Origin: Lysobacterales bacterium
Lineage (GTDB): Bacteria > Pseudomonadota > Gammaproteobacteria > Xanthomonadales > UBA2363
Length of the DNA: 64,000 bases
Assembly (NCBI GenBank): GCA_019634735.1
Contig: JAHCAT010000006.1
Coordinates: forward strand, 153,457-217,456
Reading direction: 5' to 3'
Part shown: piece after piece, positions 45,563 through 54,128 of the stretch
How positions within the stretch are numbered: the first letter of the stretch is position 1
How the letters are laid out: every line of letters starts with the position of its first letter
Position numbers and translations under genes: made by a program
Notes under the pieces: generated by a model
What the model saw: the letters and a program-made list of their open reading frames with translations, nothing else
Database searches by the model: none
What the model was told of the DNA's origin: nothing

Positions 45563-47401
45563 CTACCCTTGATCGTCGTTGTCCTTGCCCCCAAGGGCTG
45601 AATCTTCGCGCTTTGCGGCCTCGTTGAGGAGCCGCAGGTATGGGTTGTCTGGCGGCGTCTCCCGGAACAGCGCCTCCGGGCTGGCGAGCAGATAGCCGTG
45701 CAGCCGGCGCGACTTGCGCGGCCCCGTGACTTCGCAGGTCCAGATGTTCAGCCCGCTCGGCTGCTTGCGGTGCTGTCCCAGCTTCTCGAAGCGCTTCTGT
45801 ACCCACTGCCACCCCTCCAGCTTCTCCTGCTTGGCCAGCGCGGCGACTTGAAGGTACTCCTGCGCGTAGCGCTGGAACACGCCGGGGCTGACGAGATAGG
45901 TCGTACCGGCGACGGTATGCACCAGGGCCTTGGCGTCGTTGATGATGAGCTTGCGCGTCTGGATGCTCTGACTCAGCCAGGCCATGAAGTGCGCCCCGGA
46001 GGGCTCCGCGCGATCCTGGGAAGGCGCGAGGCTCATCTGCGGCGGGGGCACGGTCGAAGGGGCCGGCTCGGCCTCGGCGATCTCCGGCGCTGTGGATGGA
46101 GCAGTGTCGCCCAGCAGGTCGAGCAGCGCGGCCACGCCGATGTCCGTGGCTGCGGATGCGATCGGCGCCGTGCTCGCGGGTGCAGCTTCGGTGCCTTCCA
46201 CGCGCGGCCCATCGGCCACCGCCGGCGCCAGCGGCGGCGGCTCCGCCTGTTCCTCTTCGACCTGCACACGGCCTGCGAACGGCGCCGGCCGGTCGACGGC
46301 ATCCCAGATCATCGCCGGCGAGAGTTTCAGGAAGGTAAAGGCGTGCGACCAGCCGGCGTCGCTGGTGACGGCAGCCTTCCAGATCGCCTTGCCATCCGGC
46401 GTCGGTTGCACGATGCCGTGATCCTGCAGCACGTTGAACACCGCCGTGTTGCTCGCCGGGATGCCGTCGATGCCCTGCGACAGCAGATGTGCGCGCAGCT
46501 TGTCGGAGACGGTCTTGCTCACCAGCCACAGGGCGTCTTGGGTCAGCCAACCGTCCGCCGGGCCGGCCTGGTTCAACTTGAATTCTTCCTTGAGCAGGTA
46601 GCGCAAGCCGTCGAGCAATTTGCGTTGCAGCGCATGCTTGGGCGCCGCCAGCGCCTTGCTGGGATCGCCGCCGAGTTCTTGGGCGACCGATGCCTGGTCG
46701 GCCTGCACGACCAGCTCGCCGAGCGTGCCGGCGTGCTCGTACTGGCCGGCCAGCACGTACAGCAGCGCGGCCCAGAGGTCGGGATAGCCGCTGAGCCAGT
46801 CGAAGATGTCCCGATCGAGGAGGTGTGCGTAGAGCAGCCCGGTGGCGGCGCTGTGGAGGCGGTACTCACGCTCCCTTCGGTAACGGAAGCGGTACGGCTT
46901 TCGCAACGGGCCGTGCCAGGGATGCCAGATGCTGCCGTCAGCGTGCTCGACGTGCAGATCGACCGCAATCTTGCCGATGTCGTGCAGCAGGGCCGCGTAG
47001 GCCGTGCCTGCGGTCCAGGCTTCGGCCTGGTCCGCCTGTGCCTCGGGCGTGACGCCGGCAGGCAGCAGGTACGACTGCCGCAATTTCAGCGCATAGGCGA
47101 CGATCTCCAGGCCGTGGTCCAGCATGCCGCCCGGATAGGCGTGGTGGTGGTTCTCGGAGGCCGGGAACTGCTGGACCAACTCGGCGTAGCGCTCCAGTGG
47201 GGCGAGGTAGAGCGTGGCGAACTGCCGGCGCGAGAGCGATGTGCGCTGCCAGATGTGTTCCAGCAGTTTCTGCCGACGCGGCGTGGCCAGCAGCGATGCG
47301 GCCGACTCCGGCCACATCGACCCTTTCGGAGTTTCGATGGCGGAGGTGGGCGGTGTGCCGGCGGCGGGTGGCACCCTTTTGCGCTGGAACAGCGAGAGCA
47401 T
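45563..47401 (-). CDS. traI: MobH-family conjugative relaxase (TraI_2 domain)
   Basis: Relaxase that nicks oriT and leads the transferred strand, 612 aa. The TraI_2 domain covers about residues 30-330, with the three-His segment ENHHHAYPGGMLDHGLEI and the HD motif LLHDIGKIAVD that hold the metal in MobH proteins. A second conserved region, LKLSPAMIWDAVDRPAPF, precedes a Pro/Ala spacer, and a C-terminal domain (470-600, HFMAWLSQSIQTRKLIINDAKALVHTVAGTTYLVSP) completes it. MobH relaxases define the ICEclc/PFGI-1 and SXT/R391 lineages; the neighbours here fit the former. A candidate oriT lies directly upstream. Confidence 0.92.
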   Translation of the reverse strand: MLSLFQRKRVPPAAGTPPTSAIETPKGSMWPESAASLLATPRRQKLLEHIWQRTSLSRRQFATLYLAPLERYAELVQQFPASENHHHAYPGGMLDHGLEIVAYALKLRQSYLLPAGVTPEAQADQAEAWTAGTAYAALLHDIGKIAVDLHVEHADGSIWHPWHGPLRKPYRFRYRREREYRLHSAATGLLYAHLLDRDIFDWLSGYPDLWAALLYVLAGQYEHAGTLGELVVQADQASVAQELGGDPSKALAAPKHALQRKLLDGLRYLLKEEFKLNQAGPADGWLTQDALWLVSKTVSDKLRAHLLSQGIDGIPASNTAVFNVLQDHGIVQPTPDGKAIWKAAVTSDAGWSHAFTFLKLSPAMIWDAVDRPAPFAGRVQVEEEQAEPPPLAPAVADGPRVEGTEAAPASTAPIASAATDIGVAALLDLLGDTAPSTAPEIAEAEPAPSTVPPPQMSLAPSQDRAEPSGAHFMAWLSQSIQTRKLIINDAKALVHTVAGTTYLVSPGVFQRYAQEYLQVAALAKQEKLEGWQWVQKRFEKLGQHRKQPSGLNIWTCEVTGPRKSRRLHGYLLASPEALFRETPPDNPYLRLLNEAAKREDSALGGKDNDDQG

Positions 47402-47603
47402 GGCGAACCCCGGATGACGGGCTGCTCGGGGCGCCTTTTGGCCTTTTCAGGATAGGGCCTTTCCCCTTGGCGCCCTTCCTTTGCCCCTTCCCAGCCCTTT
47501 GGCCTTTGTCGGAAGCCTTTGGGTATAGGGCCGCTGCTTCGTGGATGCCACGATGAATGCGGCATGGGGCAATCCCGGCAAGTGGGGCGCTGCGGGATGT
47601 TCG
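47402..47603. promoter_or_regulatory. Candidate oriT / relaxase promoter region
   Basis: A 200-base gap upstream of the relaxase gene, with a strikingly pyrimidine-rich top strand full of CCTTT and GGCCTTT runs. ATAGGGCC occurs twice, at 47452-47459 and 47525-47532; TTGGCCTTT also occurs twice. Long strand asymmetry with direct repeats next to a relaxase gene is the usual look of a transfer origin. No nic site can be assigned by eye. Confidence 0.45.
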
Positions 47604-48524
47604 TCAGCTCTGGCCCAAGCCGGTGTCGAGGGCGGCGGATTGCGCTGCGAAGTCGTCGGGACGGCGCTTGCGGAAGGTTTCGAGATTGGCGAGCTTCCAG
47701 CGCAGTGCCGGCAGTTGCGCGGCGTGCTGGCACTGCACCAGCGACCAGTCCGGTTCTGCGCGCGCCAGCCCGCTCAGAAACTGCTTGTGCGCGGTGCTCA
47801 GTCGCTGTGGCAGCTCGCGCCGCATCCTGGCGCGAGCGTCGAGCAGTGTCTCCAGGGAGCAGTCCACTTCGGTCATGCCGACAAAGGCCCGCTCGTACTC
47901 GCCGGCGATGTCCTTGTCGTTGCCGAACAGCACTTCGTGGGGCGGCCGGTTGTGGCCCGCCAGATAGATCACGAAGCACTCGACCATGCCGTCGCCGATG
48001 TCGCCCGATTCGTAGAGCTGCCACACGTCGAACAGGTCGCGGGGGTGCTGCCGATCCAGCGCGGCCACCAGCTTGCTGGCGTACAGCTCGTCCGGTGCCA
48101 GAACCGGCAGCTCGAACTCGACGCCGAACAGATCGCTGGTCTTGGCGCTCAGCGGCCGCCGCTCGACGGGCAGCACGCTGCCTCGGAACACGACGTTGAC
48201 CTCGATCTTCACCTGGCTGGCGTCGTTCTCGACGATCAGCTTGGTGTCTCCCAGGTCCTTGGCGCGAACCAGGCGTGTCTGCACGCCCAGTGGCGCAACG
48301 CGCGTGGCGATGGCGGCCAGCTCCTGGTTGATGGCTTGCAGCGCTTCGTCGCGCGGCGTCTGCCACGGGAGGTACACCACGTCGATGTCCACCGACAGAC
48401 GCGGCATGTCCCGCACGAAGAGGTTGATGGCCGTGCCGCCCTTCATGGCGAAGATGTCGTTGGCGAACACGTCGGGCGCGACGGCCAGCAGCAGGCGAAC
48501 GGTGTCCGCGTAGGTCTTATCCAT
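47604..48524 (-). CDS. abiEii: AbiEii-type nucleotidyltransferase toxin
   Basis: Toxin of a type IV (AbiE) toxin-antitoxin / abortive-infection system, 306 aa. The nucleotidyltransferase motif is FAMKGGTAINLFVRD followed by LSVDIDVVY (the GS/GG...DxD pattern), and KLVAALDRQHPRDLFDVW is the family's second signature. AbiEii/MenT-like enzymes transfer nucleotides, in studied cases to tRNA or an unknown target, and stop growth on phage infection. It overlaps the antitoxin gene by eight bases (ATGAGG region), antitoxin first. Cargo between the relaxase and DUF3742 genes. Confidence 0.9.
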   Translation of the reverse strand: MDKTYADTVRLLLAVAPDVFANDIFAMKGGTAINLFVRDMPRLSVDIDVVYLPWQTPRDEALQAINQELAAIATRVAPLGVQTRLVRAKDLGDTKLIVENDASQVKIEVNVVFRGSVLPVERRPLSAKTSDLFGVEFELPVLAPDELYASKLVAALDRQHPRDLFDVWQLYESGDIGDGMVECFVIYLAGHNRPPHEVLFGNDKDIAGEYERAFVGMTEVDCSLETLLDARARMRRELPQRLSTAHKQFLSGLARAEPDWSLVQCQHAAQLPALRWKLANLETFRKRRPDDFAAQSAALDTGLGQS

Positions 48525-49275
48525 GAGGTCTCAGGCTCAGCAAGGTGCCGTCATCGAGCCGGCTCATCCAGCGCGTGTTGCTGCCGGTGCGAACCGGGTA
48601 CTGCTCCAGCAGGGCATCGACATCCACGAGGCTGGTCTCGCGCGCCCAGGTGAGGAACAGGCGCACGGCCTTCACGCTGGCGCAGCAAGACAGCAGTTGC
48701 CCGAGCAAGTCCTTGCGGGGGGAACGCAGTCCATCGAATAGGTTGCGGGCCTCTTCGAGGCTCTGCTTGACGCCGGCTTCGTACAGCAGCTCCAGAACGG
48801 CACGCTCGGGGGCTGCCACCCGCAGATCCTCGGGCAGGCCAGGCGGCGTGGTCAGGGTCTTGCCGGCCAGCGCCGTGTCCGGCCAGTCGAACAGGCGGGC
48901 GTGGACATAGCGGGCCGGAAAGCGCGAAGTGAACCAGGCCGGCAACGCGAAGCGACCGTCGCCCCACAGCACCAGCGCCTCCCGGCTGCCCAGGTTGTGC
49001 CGCACCCCCTGCAGGGCCAGGGCGCTCTTGCCGCCGACGTGCAGGCCGGGCACGCGCTGTTGCAGGAACTTCAGCGCACCGTAGACCCCGAACTCATCGT
49101 TCGGGAAGGCATAGACGCCATGGGCCAGGCGCACGAGCCACCCGCCGTCGGCATAGTGGGCGGCGAGCTGGGGCGACACCCCGAACTGGCTCAGGGTGGC
49201 AAGGTCGAACGGCGCCCCGCGGGGGAGTCCCGCCTGCAGTCGCTTGATTACCTGGTGCCGAGAATTTCCATCCAT
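48517..49275 (-). CDS. abiEi: AbiEi-type antitoxin
   Basis: Antitoxin and autorepressor, 252 aa. The N-terminal winged-helix (about 1-90: QVIKRLQAGLPRGAPFDLATL, LAAHYADGGWLVRLAHGVYAFP) binds the operator; the C-terminal AbiEi domain (90-250) contains SALALQGVRHNLGSREALVLWG and LRVAAPERAVLELLYEA. It begins at the ATG at 49275, which overlaps the inverted repeat TGTTAT/ATAACA. No Shine-Dalgarno is visible before it; the frame is open further upstream (ATG at 49344) but gives an unlikely hydrophobic leader. Co-translated with the toxin. Confidence 0.88.
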   Translation of the reverse strand: MDGNSRHQVIKRLQAGLPRGAPFDLATLSQFGVSPQLAAHYADGGWLVRLAHGVYAFPNDEFGVYGALKFLQQRVPGLHVGGKSALALQGVRHNLGSREALVLWGDGRFALPAWFTSRFPARYVHARLFDWPDTALAGKTLTTPPGLPEDLRVAAPERAVLELLYEAGVKQSLEEARNLFDGLRSPRKDLLGQLLSCCASVKAVRLFLTWARETSLVDVDALLEQYPVRTGSNTRWMSRLDDGTLLSLRPHG

Positions 49276-49290
49276 GTTATAAAAATAACA
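49275..49290 (-). promoter_or_regulatory. Operator of abiEi
   Basis: Perfect inverted repeat TGTTAT-AAAA-ATAACA that shares a base with the abiEi start codon. AbiEi proteins repress their own promoter through inverted repeats. TATAAC inside it can be read as a -10 box on the minus strand, so binding would block the promoter and translation start at once. Confidence 0.55.
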
Positions 49291-49498
49291 CAGAATCCAA
49301 TCGACCCCTAGAGCCATTGCAAGAACGTGCATGGAAAGTAGCATAAGGTTTGATTTATCGTGCAGAATCTAATCGATCTGCGACCCGAGCCAACCCGGCT
49401 CTGCCGGCCGCAACCCGCCCTCCTGATCGCGGTCTATGCTGGAGGGCAGGCCACGACCGGCCGCTCCGCGAGGTGAGGCACCACTGAAGCCGAGGCAT

Positions 49499-49870
49499 AT
49501 GAGCATGACCACCAACACGCACAACGGGCGCCGGAGCCACCGGCTGGGCCGGGGGGCTGGCCGTGCCTGGCGTGGATACCTGCGCCGCGAGCAGCGTGTC
49601 GCCGGCTGGCTGGTGACGCGCGGGGTGCCTGCGGGCGCGGCGACGGCGGTGCTCTGGATCGTCAAGCTCGCCGTGCTCGGTGCGCTGCTCTACTCCGCGT
49701 TCTGGCTGGCCCTGCTGCTTGCCTTTGCGGTGACTGCTGCATGGCTCGTGCAGCACGACGACCCTGATCAAGAGGAACCGCAACCCGAGTGGAGGGAAGG
49801 CCCCAACGGCTTCGGGCTTTATGACAAGAGCGACTGGCGCATCGACCCGCATGTGACCGACGACGACTGA
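49499..49870 (+). CDS. DUF3742 family ICE protein
   Basis: Small membrane protein of 123 aa found in the conjugation block of ICEclc/PFGI-1-type elements; function unknown. A basic N-terminus (RRSHRLGRGAGRAWRGYLRR) is followed by one long hydrophobic region (about 48-80, AATAVLWIVKLAVLGALLYSAF and LALLLAFAVTAAW) and an acidic end with the conserved EWREGPNGFGLYDKSDWRIDPH. It is the only plus-strand gene here among minus-strand transfer genes, as is usual in these elements. The Shine-Dalgarno is GAAGCCGAGG. Convergent with the TraG-like gene. Confidence 0.85.
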   Translation: MSMTTNTHNGRRSHRLGRGAGRAWRGYLRREQRVAGWLVTRGVPAGAATAVLWIVKLAVLGALLYSAFWLALLLAFAVTAAWLVQHDDPDQEEPQPEWREGPNGFGLYDKSDWRIDPHVTDDD

Positions 49871-49877
49871 ACGGCGG

Positions 49878-51401
49878 TCACTTCTTCGATACGGCGCTCA
49901 TTGCCATACCAGCGCCACGCCCCCCAGCGCCCTTGGCGTCCGAGGTGGCGGTGGACAACCCCTGCACGATATTTCCCGTGCGAACGCCTGCCCAAGCCAA
50001 TGCCATGACCCAAAACGTCGGCAGCACGATGAACATCATCGCCATGACGAAGTTAAGGAGCATGTCGCCAAAGGCGTTGTTCAAACCGATCAACGGATCG
50101 AAGTTCGTGTGCGGCCTGTCCGCGCCAAACCCCCAGCCGTAGAGCGCGTCCAGGATCGTGCTGTCGATCCAGCGCGCGAGCTGGAACCAGAAGTCCACGA
50201 AGAACAGCGCGAACTGGACGCAGCTCACCGTCACCACCGTCTTCAGGTCGTAGGTGCCGATCAGCAGCACCAGCGGGATGCAGATGACGAGCGCCATCTT
50301 GAGCATCGTCAGCACCATCGGCAGCGCTTGGCGCACCACGTCCATCGCCGGAAAGAAGCCCAGCGAGCCGACGGTCAGCCCCAGGTCGCTCGCGCCGCGC
50401 GTGACGATGTTCGGCAGCGTCTTGTCGATCTGGCCGCCGTAATCGGTGTAGACGGTGCCCTGGTTCATCTTCTGCTGCCGCGGTGAGACGACGGCGCGGA
50501 TCACCGAGTCATTGACCTCGCTCTGCGACAGGAAGCCCGCCCAGCGCCCGATGCGGGTCAGCAGGTCCGGGTCGACCTGTGCCAGCAGCCGGTTGCGCAG
50601 TCCCTGGTCGCCATCGGCCCACCACTGTCGGCAGGACGGATAGCCGCCGCCGCTGTCCACCTGTGCCAGCCCCGCATCGCGGGTCGCGTCGTAGGGCCAG
50701 GCCGTGCGTGGCGTGCGGGAGTGGTAGGTATCGTAGAAGCCGGCTGTGTCGAGGAAGTAGCTCGACCCAATCCAAGTCACGTCGTTCACCTGCTCGTCGG
50801 AGAGCGTCGGCCGGTTCATGAACAGCTTGGCGCGCGACGGCCCGTAGCAGTCGTGCGTGAAGTCGGCGACCTCCTGTGCCAGCACCGGATCGTCGATGCG
50901 CGTGGCATCGACTTCCATGCGAATCTGACGCAGGTCCGTGCCACAAGGAATCGCCGCCACCGCGGCGCCGGTGACCGCCTTCGAGATGGCGTGCATGAAG
51001 AACCACCACACCGGCACCAGCGCGCTCTGGTCGTTGAGCGCCGTGTAGACGTTGGACCAGCCCGTGTCGTTGGGCAGCGGGACGCTGACCTGGCATTGCG
51101 CAGAGCGCGTGGTGTCGAACTTGATCGTGGCGAGATCCACCGGGATGAACGGGATGCCGGCGAACATGATGACCACGATCGCCACCCACACCCGGTTCTC
51201 GATGCGCATCGACGACAGCACGCCCTTGTTGCCCTCGTCCGCACCTTCGCTGCGGGCCTTGAGCCATTCCTGGATCACGATGGCCACGAACGGCAGCGCG
51301 AACACGCCGCTGGCCACGAGGATGCTCCAGATGCCGTTGTTGACCACCCAAGCCACCAGGGTCAGGTAATACTCCAGGTAGTCCGTGGTGTAGAGCGTCA
51401 T
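49878..51401 (-). CDS. TraG-like mating-pair protein (N-terminal region homologue)
   Basis: Integral membrane component of the conjugative T4SS, 507 aa, homologous to the N-terminal part of F TraG but without the periplasmic C-terminus. Helices at about 15-45 and 65-85, a large periplasmic loop (100-330, cysteines CQV, CGT, CYG, CRQ), and a cluster of helices at 345-485. It would stabilise mating pairs and help pilus assembly. Last gene of the minus-strand run TIGR03757-03756-03755-small membrane protein-TraG, with 15 bases before it. Confidence 0.85.
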   Translation of the reverse strand: MTLYTTDYLEYYLTLVAWVVNNGIWSILVASGVFALPFVAIVIQEWLKARSEGADEGNKGVLSSMRIENRVWVAIVVIMFAGIPFIPVDLATIKFDTTRSAQCQVSVPLPNDTGWSNVYTALNDQSALVPVWWFFMHAISKAVTGAAVAAIPCGTDLRQIRMEVDATRIDDPVLAQEVADFTHDCYGPSRAKLFMNRPTLSDEQVNDVTWIGSSYFLDTAGFYDTYHSRTPRTAWPYDATRDAGLAQVDSGGGYPSCRQWWADGDQGLRNRLLAQVDPDLLTRIGRWAGFLSQSEVNDSVIRAVVSPRQQKMNQGTVYTDYGGQIDKTLPNIVTRGASDLGLTVGSLGFFPAMDVVRQALPMVLTMLKMALVICIPLVLLIGTYDLKTVVTVSCVQFALFFVDFWFQLARWIDSTILDALYGWGFGADRPHTNFDPLIGLNNAFGDMLLNFVMAMMFIVLPTFWVMALAWAGVRTGNIVQGLSTATSDAKGAGGRGAGMAMSAVSKK

Positions 51402-51416
51402 GCCTGCCTCCCGGTC

Positions 51417-51770
51417 TCAGCCGTGCCGCAACAGTTGGCTGGCTTCCAGCGCGACCACGGCGATCACGGCCGCGATCTCCGTGCGCAGCAGGCGCTGATG
51501 CGTCTCGCGGGACGGCTCCCGCCGCAACAGGCGCCGACGCATCCACCACCAGCCGTAAGCCGTCGCTCCGTAGAGGCACAGACGCCACACGAAGAAGTGG
51601 CCGGCGTGCGCCTGCAGCCAGTGCTGCCAGCCCTCGATGCCGCCGACCACGTGGATGCCGGCGATGTTCACCGCCACCGCGGCGGCGACCACCAGCAAGG
51701 TCCACAGCAGCGCCACGCCGACGCGGCGGTTGAACAGCCATGGCAGCCGCAGCCAGGCGAGCCGGCTCAT
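51417..51770 (-). CDS. Conserved small ICE membrane protein
   Basis: 117 aa, found between the TraG-like and PFL_4711-type genes in this ICE family; function unknown. Hydrophobic segments lie at about 18-43 (VALLWTLLVVAAAVAVNIAG) and 60-76 (FFVWRLCLYGATAYGWWW), followed by an Arg-rich stretch (RRRLLRREPSRETHQRLLR) and a last helix. The start overlaps the end of the PFL_4711-type gene by four bases, so the two are translationally coupled. Confidence 0.75.
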   Translation of the reverse strand: MSRLAWLRLPWLFNRRVGVALLWTLLVVAAAVAVNIAGIHVVGGIEGWQHWLQAHAGHFFVWRLCLYGATAYGWWWMRRRLLRREPSRETHQRLLRTEIAAVIAVVALEASQLLRHG

Positions 51771-53173
51771 GGCGTACCGCTCCGCGGCTTCTGGACTTCC
51801 CGCAGACGGTCGCGCGTGGTGTCGCCCTCGAAGACGCCGCGCGAGCCGGCAGCGCGGGTGCTGTGGCGCTGGATGATCGCCATGGCCGAGTTGCCGGCCA
51901 GCGTGCGGCGCAGTTCCAGCTCGGTCTTGAGGTTGTTGATCTCCTGCTCCAGCGCGCTGTTCTCCTGGTCGACCGCCTGCACGGCCAGCTCGTTGGCGGC
52001 GACGTTCGGCTCCTTCTTGCCGGTCAGCAACGTGCGTTGCAGCAGCAGGGCCTTCTCCAGCACGCTGGACAGCGCCGCCTCGGACGCGAGGCGCCGGCCC
52101 AGCATGCCCTGGTCGGGTTCGTCACGCAGGGCCTCGATCACGCCGCGGGTGATCGGCAGCGAGCTGCTGCCGGCTGCGTCGAGATTGGCCAGCGTCGTCG
52201 GCCGGGCGCCCGTCACCAGTTCCTGCAGCGCCTGCAGCTTGGTCTCGTACTCTTCCTGGATCATTGGCGTCAGCCCGACGCCAGGCGTGGTCTGGGTCTT
52301 CGTGCAGTTTTCGCAGGTGCGCTGCTCGCGTTCGCCCAACACGCGGGTCGCCCAGTCCGCGGCCGCCTGGGGCGAGGACCAGGTTTGGCAGGTCAGGCGG
52401 TTGCCGCAGGCGCTGCGCGCGATCGACGAGGTATCGGTGGCGCTGCGCCCGTTGAGCAGGTTGTAGCCCGCGCGCGTCACATCGCCGACCACCTTGATCG
52501 AACTCTGACCGGAGCCGCCCGCGTTGCCGCCGCCGACCCAGGGCACGCCGTTGTTCCCTTTGTTGGACTCGGCCTGCTCGATGGCGGAGACGGCATCGGT
52601 GCTGCTGACCGCATCCCGCAGCGCCATCCCTTCGGCGAGCTGGTCCCAGCCGGCCTGGCCGCCGGCCATATCCGCCATGCGATTGGCGATGGCACGGCAG
52701 GTCATCTTCGAGCGGTCGAAGTCCAGGCGCGCCTGGAGGATGCCGTTGGTCAGCAGGTTGTAGAGCCCCGGGTCGGCGCGCTGGATGATCAGCGCCGGCA
52801 GCGAGGCCACGGCGCTGGTGGCGTTCTGGATCACGTTGCTCATGATCGTCTGGAAGCCGTTGGTGATGCCGTTGAGCTGGTTCTGCAGTGTCGTGGTGAT
52901 GCTCATGTCGCCGCAGATCAGGTTGCTGTTCCAGCCGACGCCGACGCCGATGCTCTGCATGTTGCCGGCACCACCCATCGACACCGCCCGGCCGCCGCCG
53001 ATGCTGTAGAGCACGTCGTCGCCGATCACGCTGCCGCTGACGTTCACGCCATTGGGGTCGATGCGGGTCTGCGCCCAGGCGACGCCGACGACCAGCGTGA
53101 TGGCCGCCACGAGCAGCGTGGCCCGCAGGGGCGACTTCGCGCGGCGCAGGAAGTCAGGGAGGGAGGCGTTCAT
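51767..53173 (-). CDS. Integrating conjugative element protein, PFL_4711 family
   Basis: Secreted T4SS component (TIGR03755-type), 468 aa, comparable in role to F TraH. Signal peptide at about 12-32 (ATLLVAAITLVVGVAWA, cleavage before QTRID). The mature start RIDPNGVNVSGSVIGDDVLYSIGGG is highly typical. Coiled-coil character near ENSALEQEINNLKTELELR and paired cysteines (CGN, CQTW, CENC) follow. The ATG at 53173 begins the signal peptide; upstream codons give no sensible sequence. Mating-pair formation in the periplasm. Confidence 0.88.
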   Translation of the reverse strand: MNASLPDFLRRAKSPLRATLLVAAITLVVGVAWAQTRIDPNGVNVSGSVIGDDVLYSIGGGRAVSMGGAGNMQSIGVGVGWNSNLICGDMSITTTLQNQLNGITNGFQTIMSNVIQNATSAVASLPALIIQRADPGLYNLLTNGILQARLDFDRSKMTCRAIANRMADMAGGQAGWDQLAEGMALRDAVSSTDAVSAIEQAESNKGNNGVPWVGGGNAGGSGQSSIKVVGDVTRAGYNLLNGRSATDTSSIARSACGNRLTCQTWSSPQAAADWATRVLGEREQRTCENCTKTQTTPGVGLTPMIQEEYETKLQALQELVTGARPTTLANLDAAGSSSLPITRGVIEALRDEPDQGMLGRRLASEAALSSVLEKALLLQRTLLTGKKEPNVAANELAVQAVDQENSALEQEINNLKTELELRRTLAGNSAMAIIQRHSTRAAGSRGVFEGDTTRDRLREVQKPRSGTP

Positions 53174-53183
53174 CGTGGGTTCC

Positions 53184-54128
53184 TCACATGAAATCGACGC
53201 TGCCGAGGAAGACCTGGCCACGGCGCCGGCAGCAGGAGTACGGCCGCCACAGGGCCCAGGCGTAGTCGCCTTGCTGGGCCTGCACGCGGGTGCGGCTGTG
53301 CGGGAAGACCACGCAACTGTTCGAGAGCGTGGGCGTCAGCTCCTGCCACTTGCCCGTCGAGGCGTCGGTCTCCATCAGCGCGCCGGCCGGCCAGTAACCG
53401 TCGCGGGCTTTGGCCAGCAGGGGCTGGTACACATGAATCTGGTTGCGGCGCGTCACGATGTCGCCCGCGCGCTGCGCGACCACGGCGCCGCTCTTGTGGT
53501 CGTCGGTCTGGTGCAGGAAGCCACCGCGGGGATACACGTTGCCCCAGAGGTTCAGGCCGGTGCGCGTACCGATTTCGCGCCGGCCGGGGATGAGCGCTTC
53601 GGGGTAGAACGCTTCCGGGATGTTGTAGCGCCAGGCGATCGTGTCGAGCGTGCTCAGCAGATACGGCATGAAGGCTGTGCCAGCGCCTTCGCACGTGTAG
53701 CCGGAGGCGCTGGCGAACTGGCTGAACACCATCCCGGCCGGATGGCCGATGACATCGGCGTTCTTGAACTTGGCGAGGTTGTTCTCGTTGTCGTGATTGG
53801 TCGTGCCGTCACCGCCAGCCTTGGCGGTCGGGTTGGGCATGCTCATCGCCCTGACTTCCTGCCACGGGTTTTCTCCGGTGTTCGAGTAGCTCGACACCAC
53901 CGCATCGGGGACGTAGTGGCGCACCTTGACGGAAGTGCGAACCGAGCAGCCGAAGGGCGTGCAGTACAGCCAGTAGCAGATTCCGACCACGCGGTATTCG
54001 AGGCAGTCGGGGGACAGCGCCGACGAGACGATGGTGGCGGTGTCCAGGGCGAACGTCGACGTGGCCGCGCTCAGCAGCAGCGAGGCGGCGGTGGCGCGCA
54101 GGCGCCGGCGTGCCAGCGGGAGGCTCAT
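53184..54128 (-). CDS. Integrating conjugative element protein, PFL_4710 family (TraU-like)
   Basis: Periplasmic T4SS protein (TIGR03756-type), 314 aa, related to F TraU, needed for mating-pair and DNA transfer functions. Signal peptide 1-27 (ending STFA). The mature part is cysteine-rich (CLEYRVVGICYWLYCTPFGC) as in TraU, with VKVRHYVPDAVVSSY and the ending YAWALWRPYSCCRRRGQVFLGSVDF. The cysteines would need disulfide chemistry, for which the DsbA-like protein of the element is the likely helper. Overlaps the start of the next transfer gene in the row by four bases. Confidence 0.88.
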   Translation of the reverse strand: MSLPLARRRLRATAASLLLSAATSTFALDTATIVSSALSPDCLEYRVVGICYWLYCTPFGCSVRTSVKVRHYVPDAVVSSYSNTGENPWQEVRAMSMPNPTAKAGGDGTTNHDNENNLAKFKNADVIGHPAGMVFSQFASASGYTCEGAGTAFMPYLLSTLDTIAWRYNIPEAFYPEALIPGRREIGTRTGLNLWGNVYPRGGFLHQTDDHKSGAVVAQRAGDIVTRRNQIHVYQPLLAKARDGYWPAGALMETDASTGKWQELTPTLSNSCVVFPHSRTRVQAQQGDYAWALWRPYSCCRRRGQVFLGSVDFM

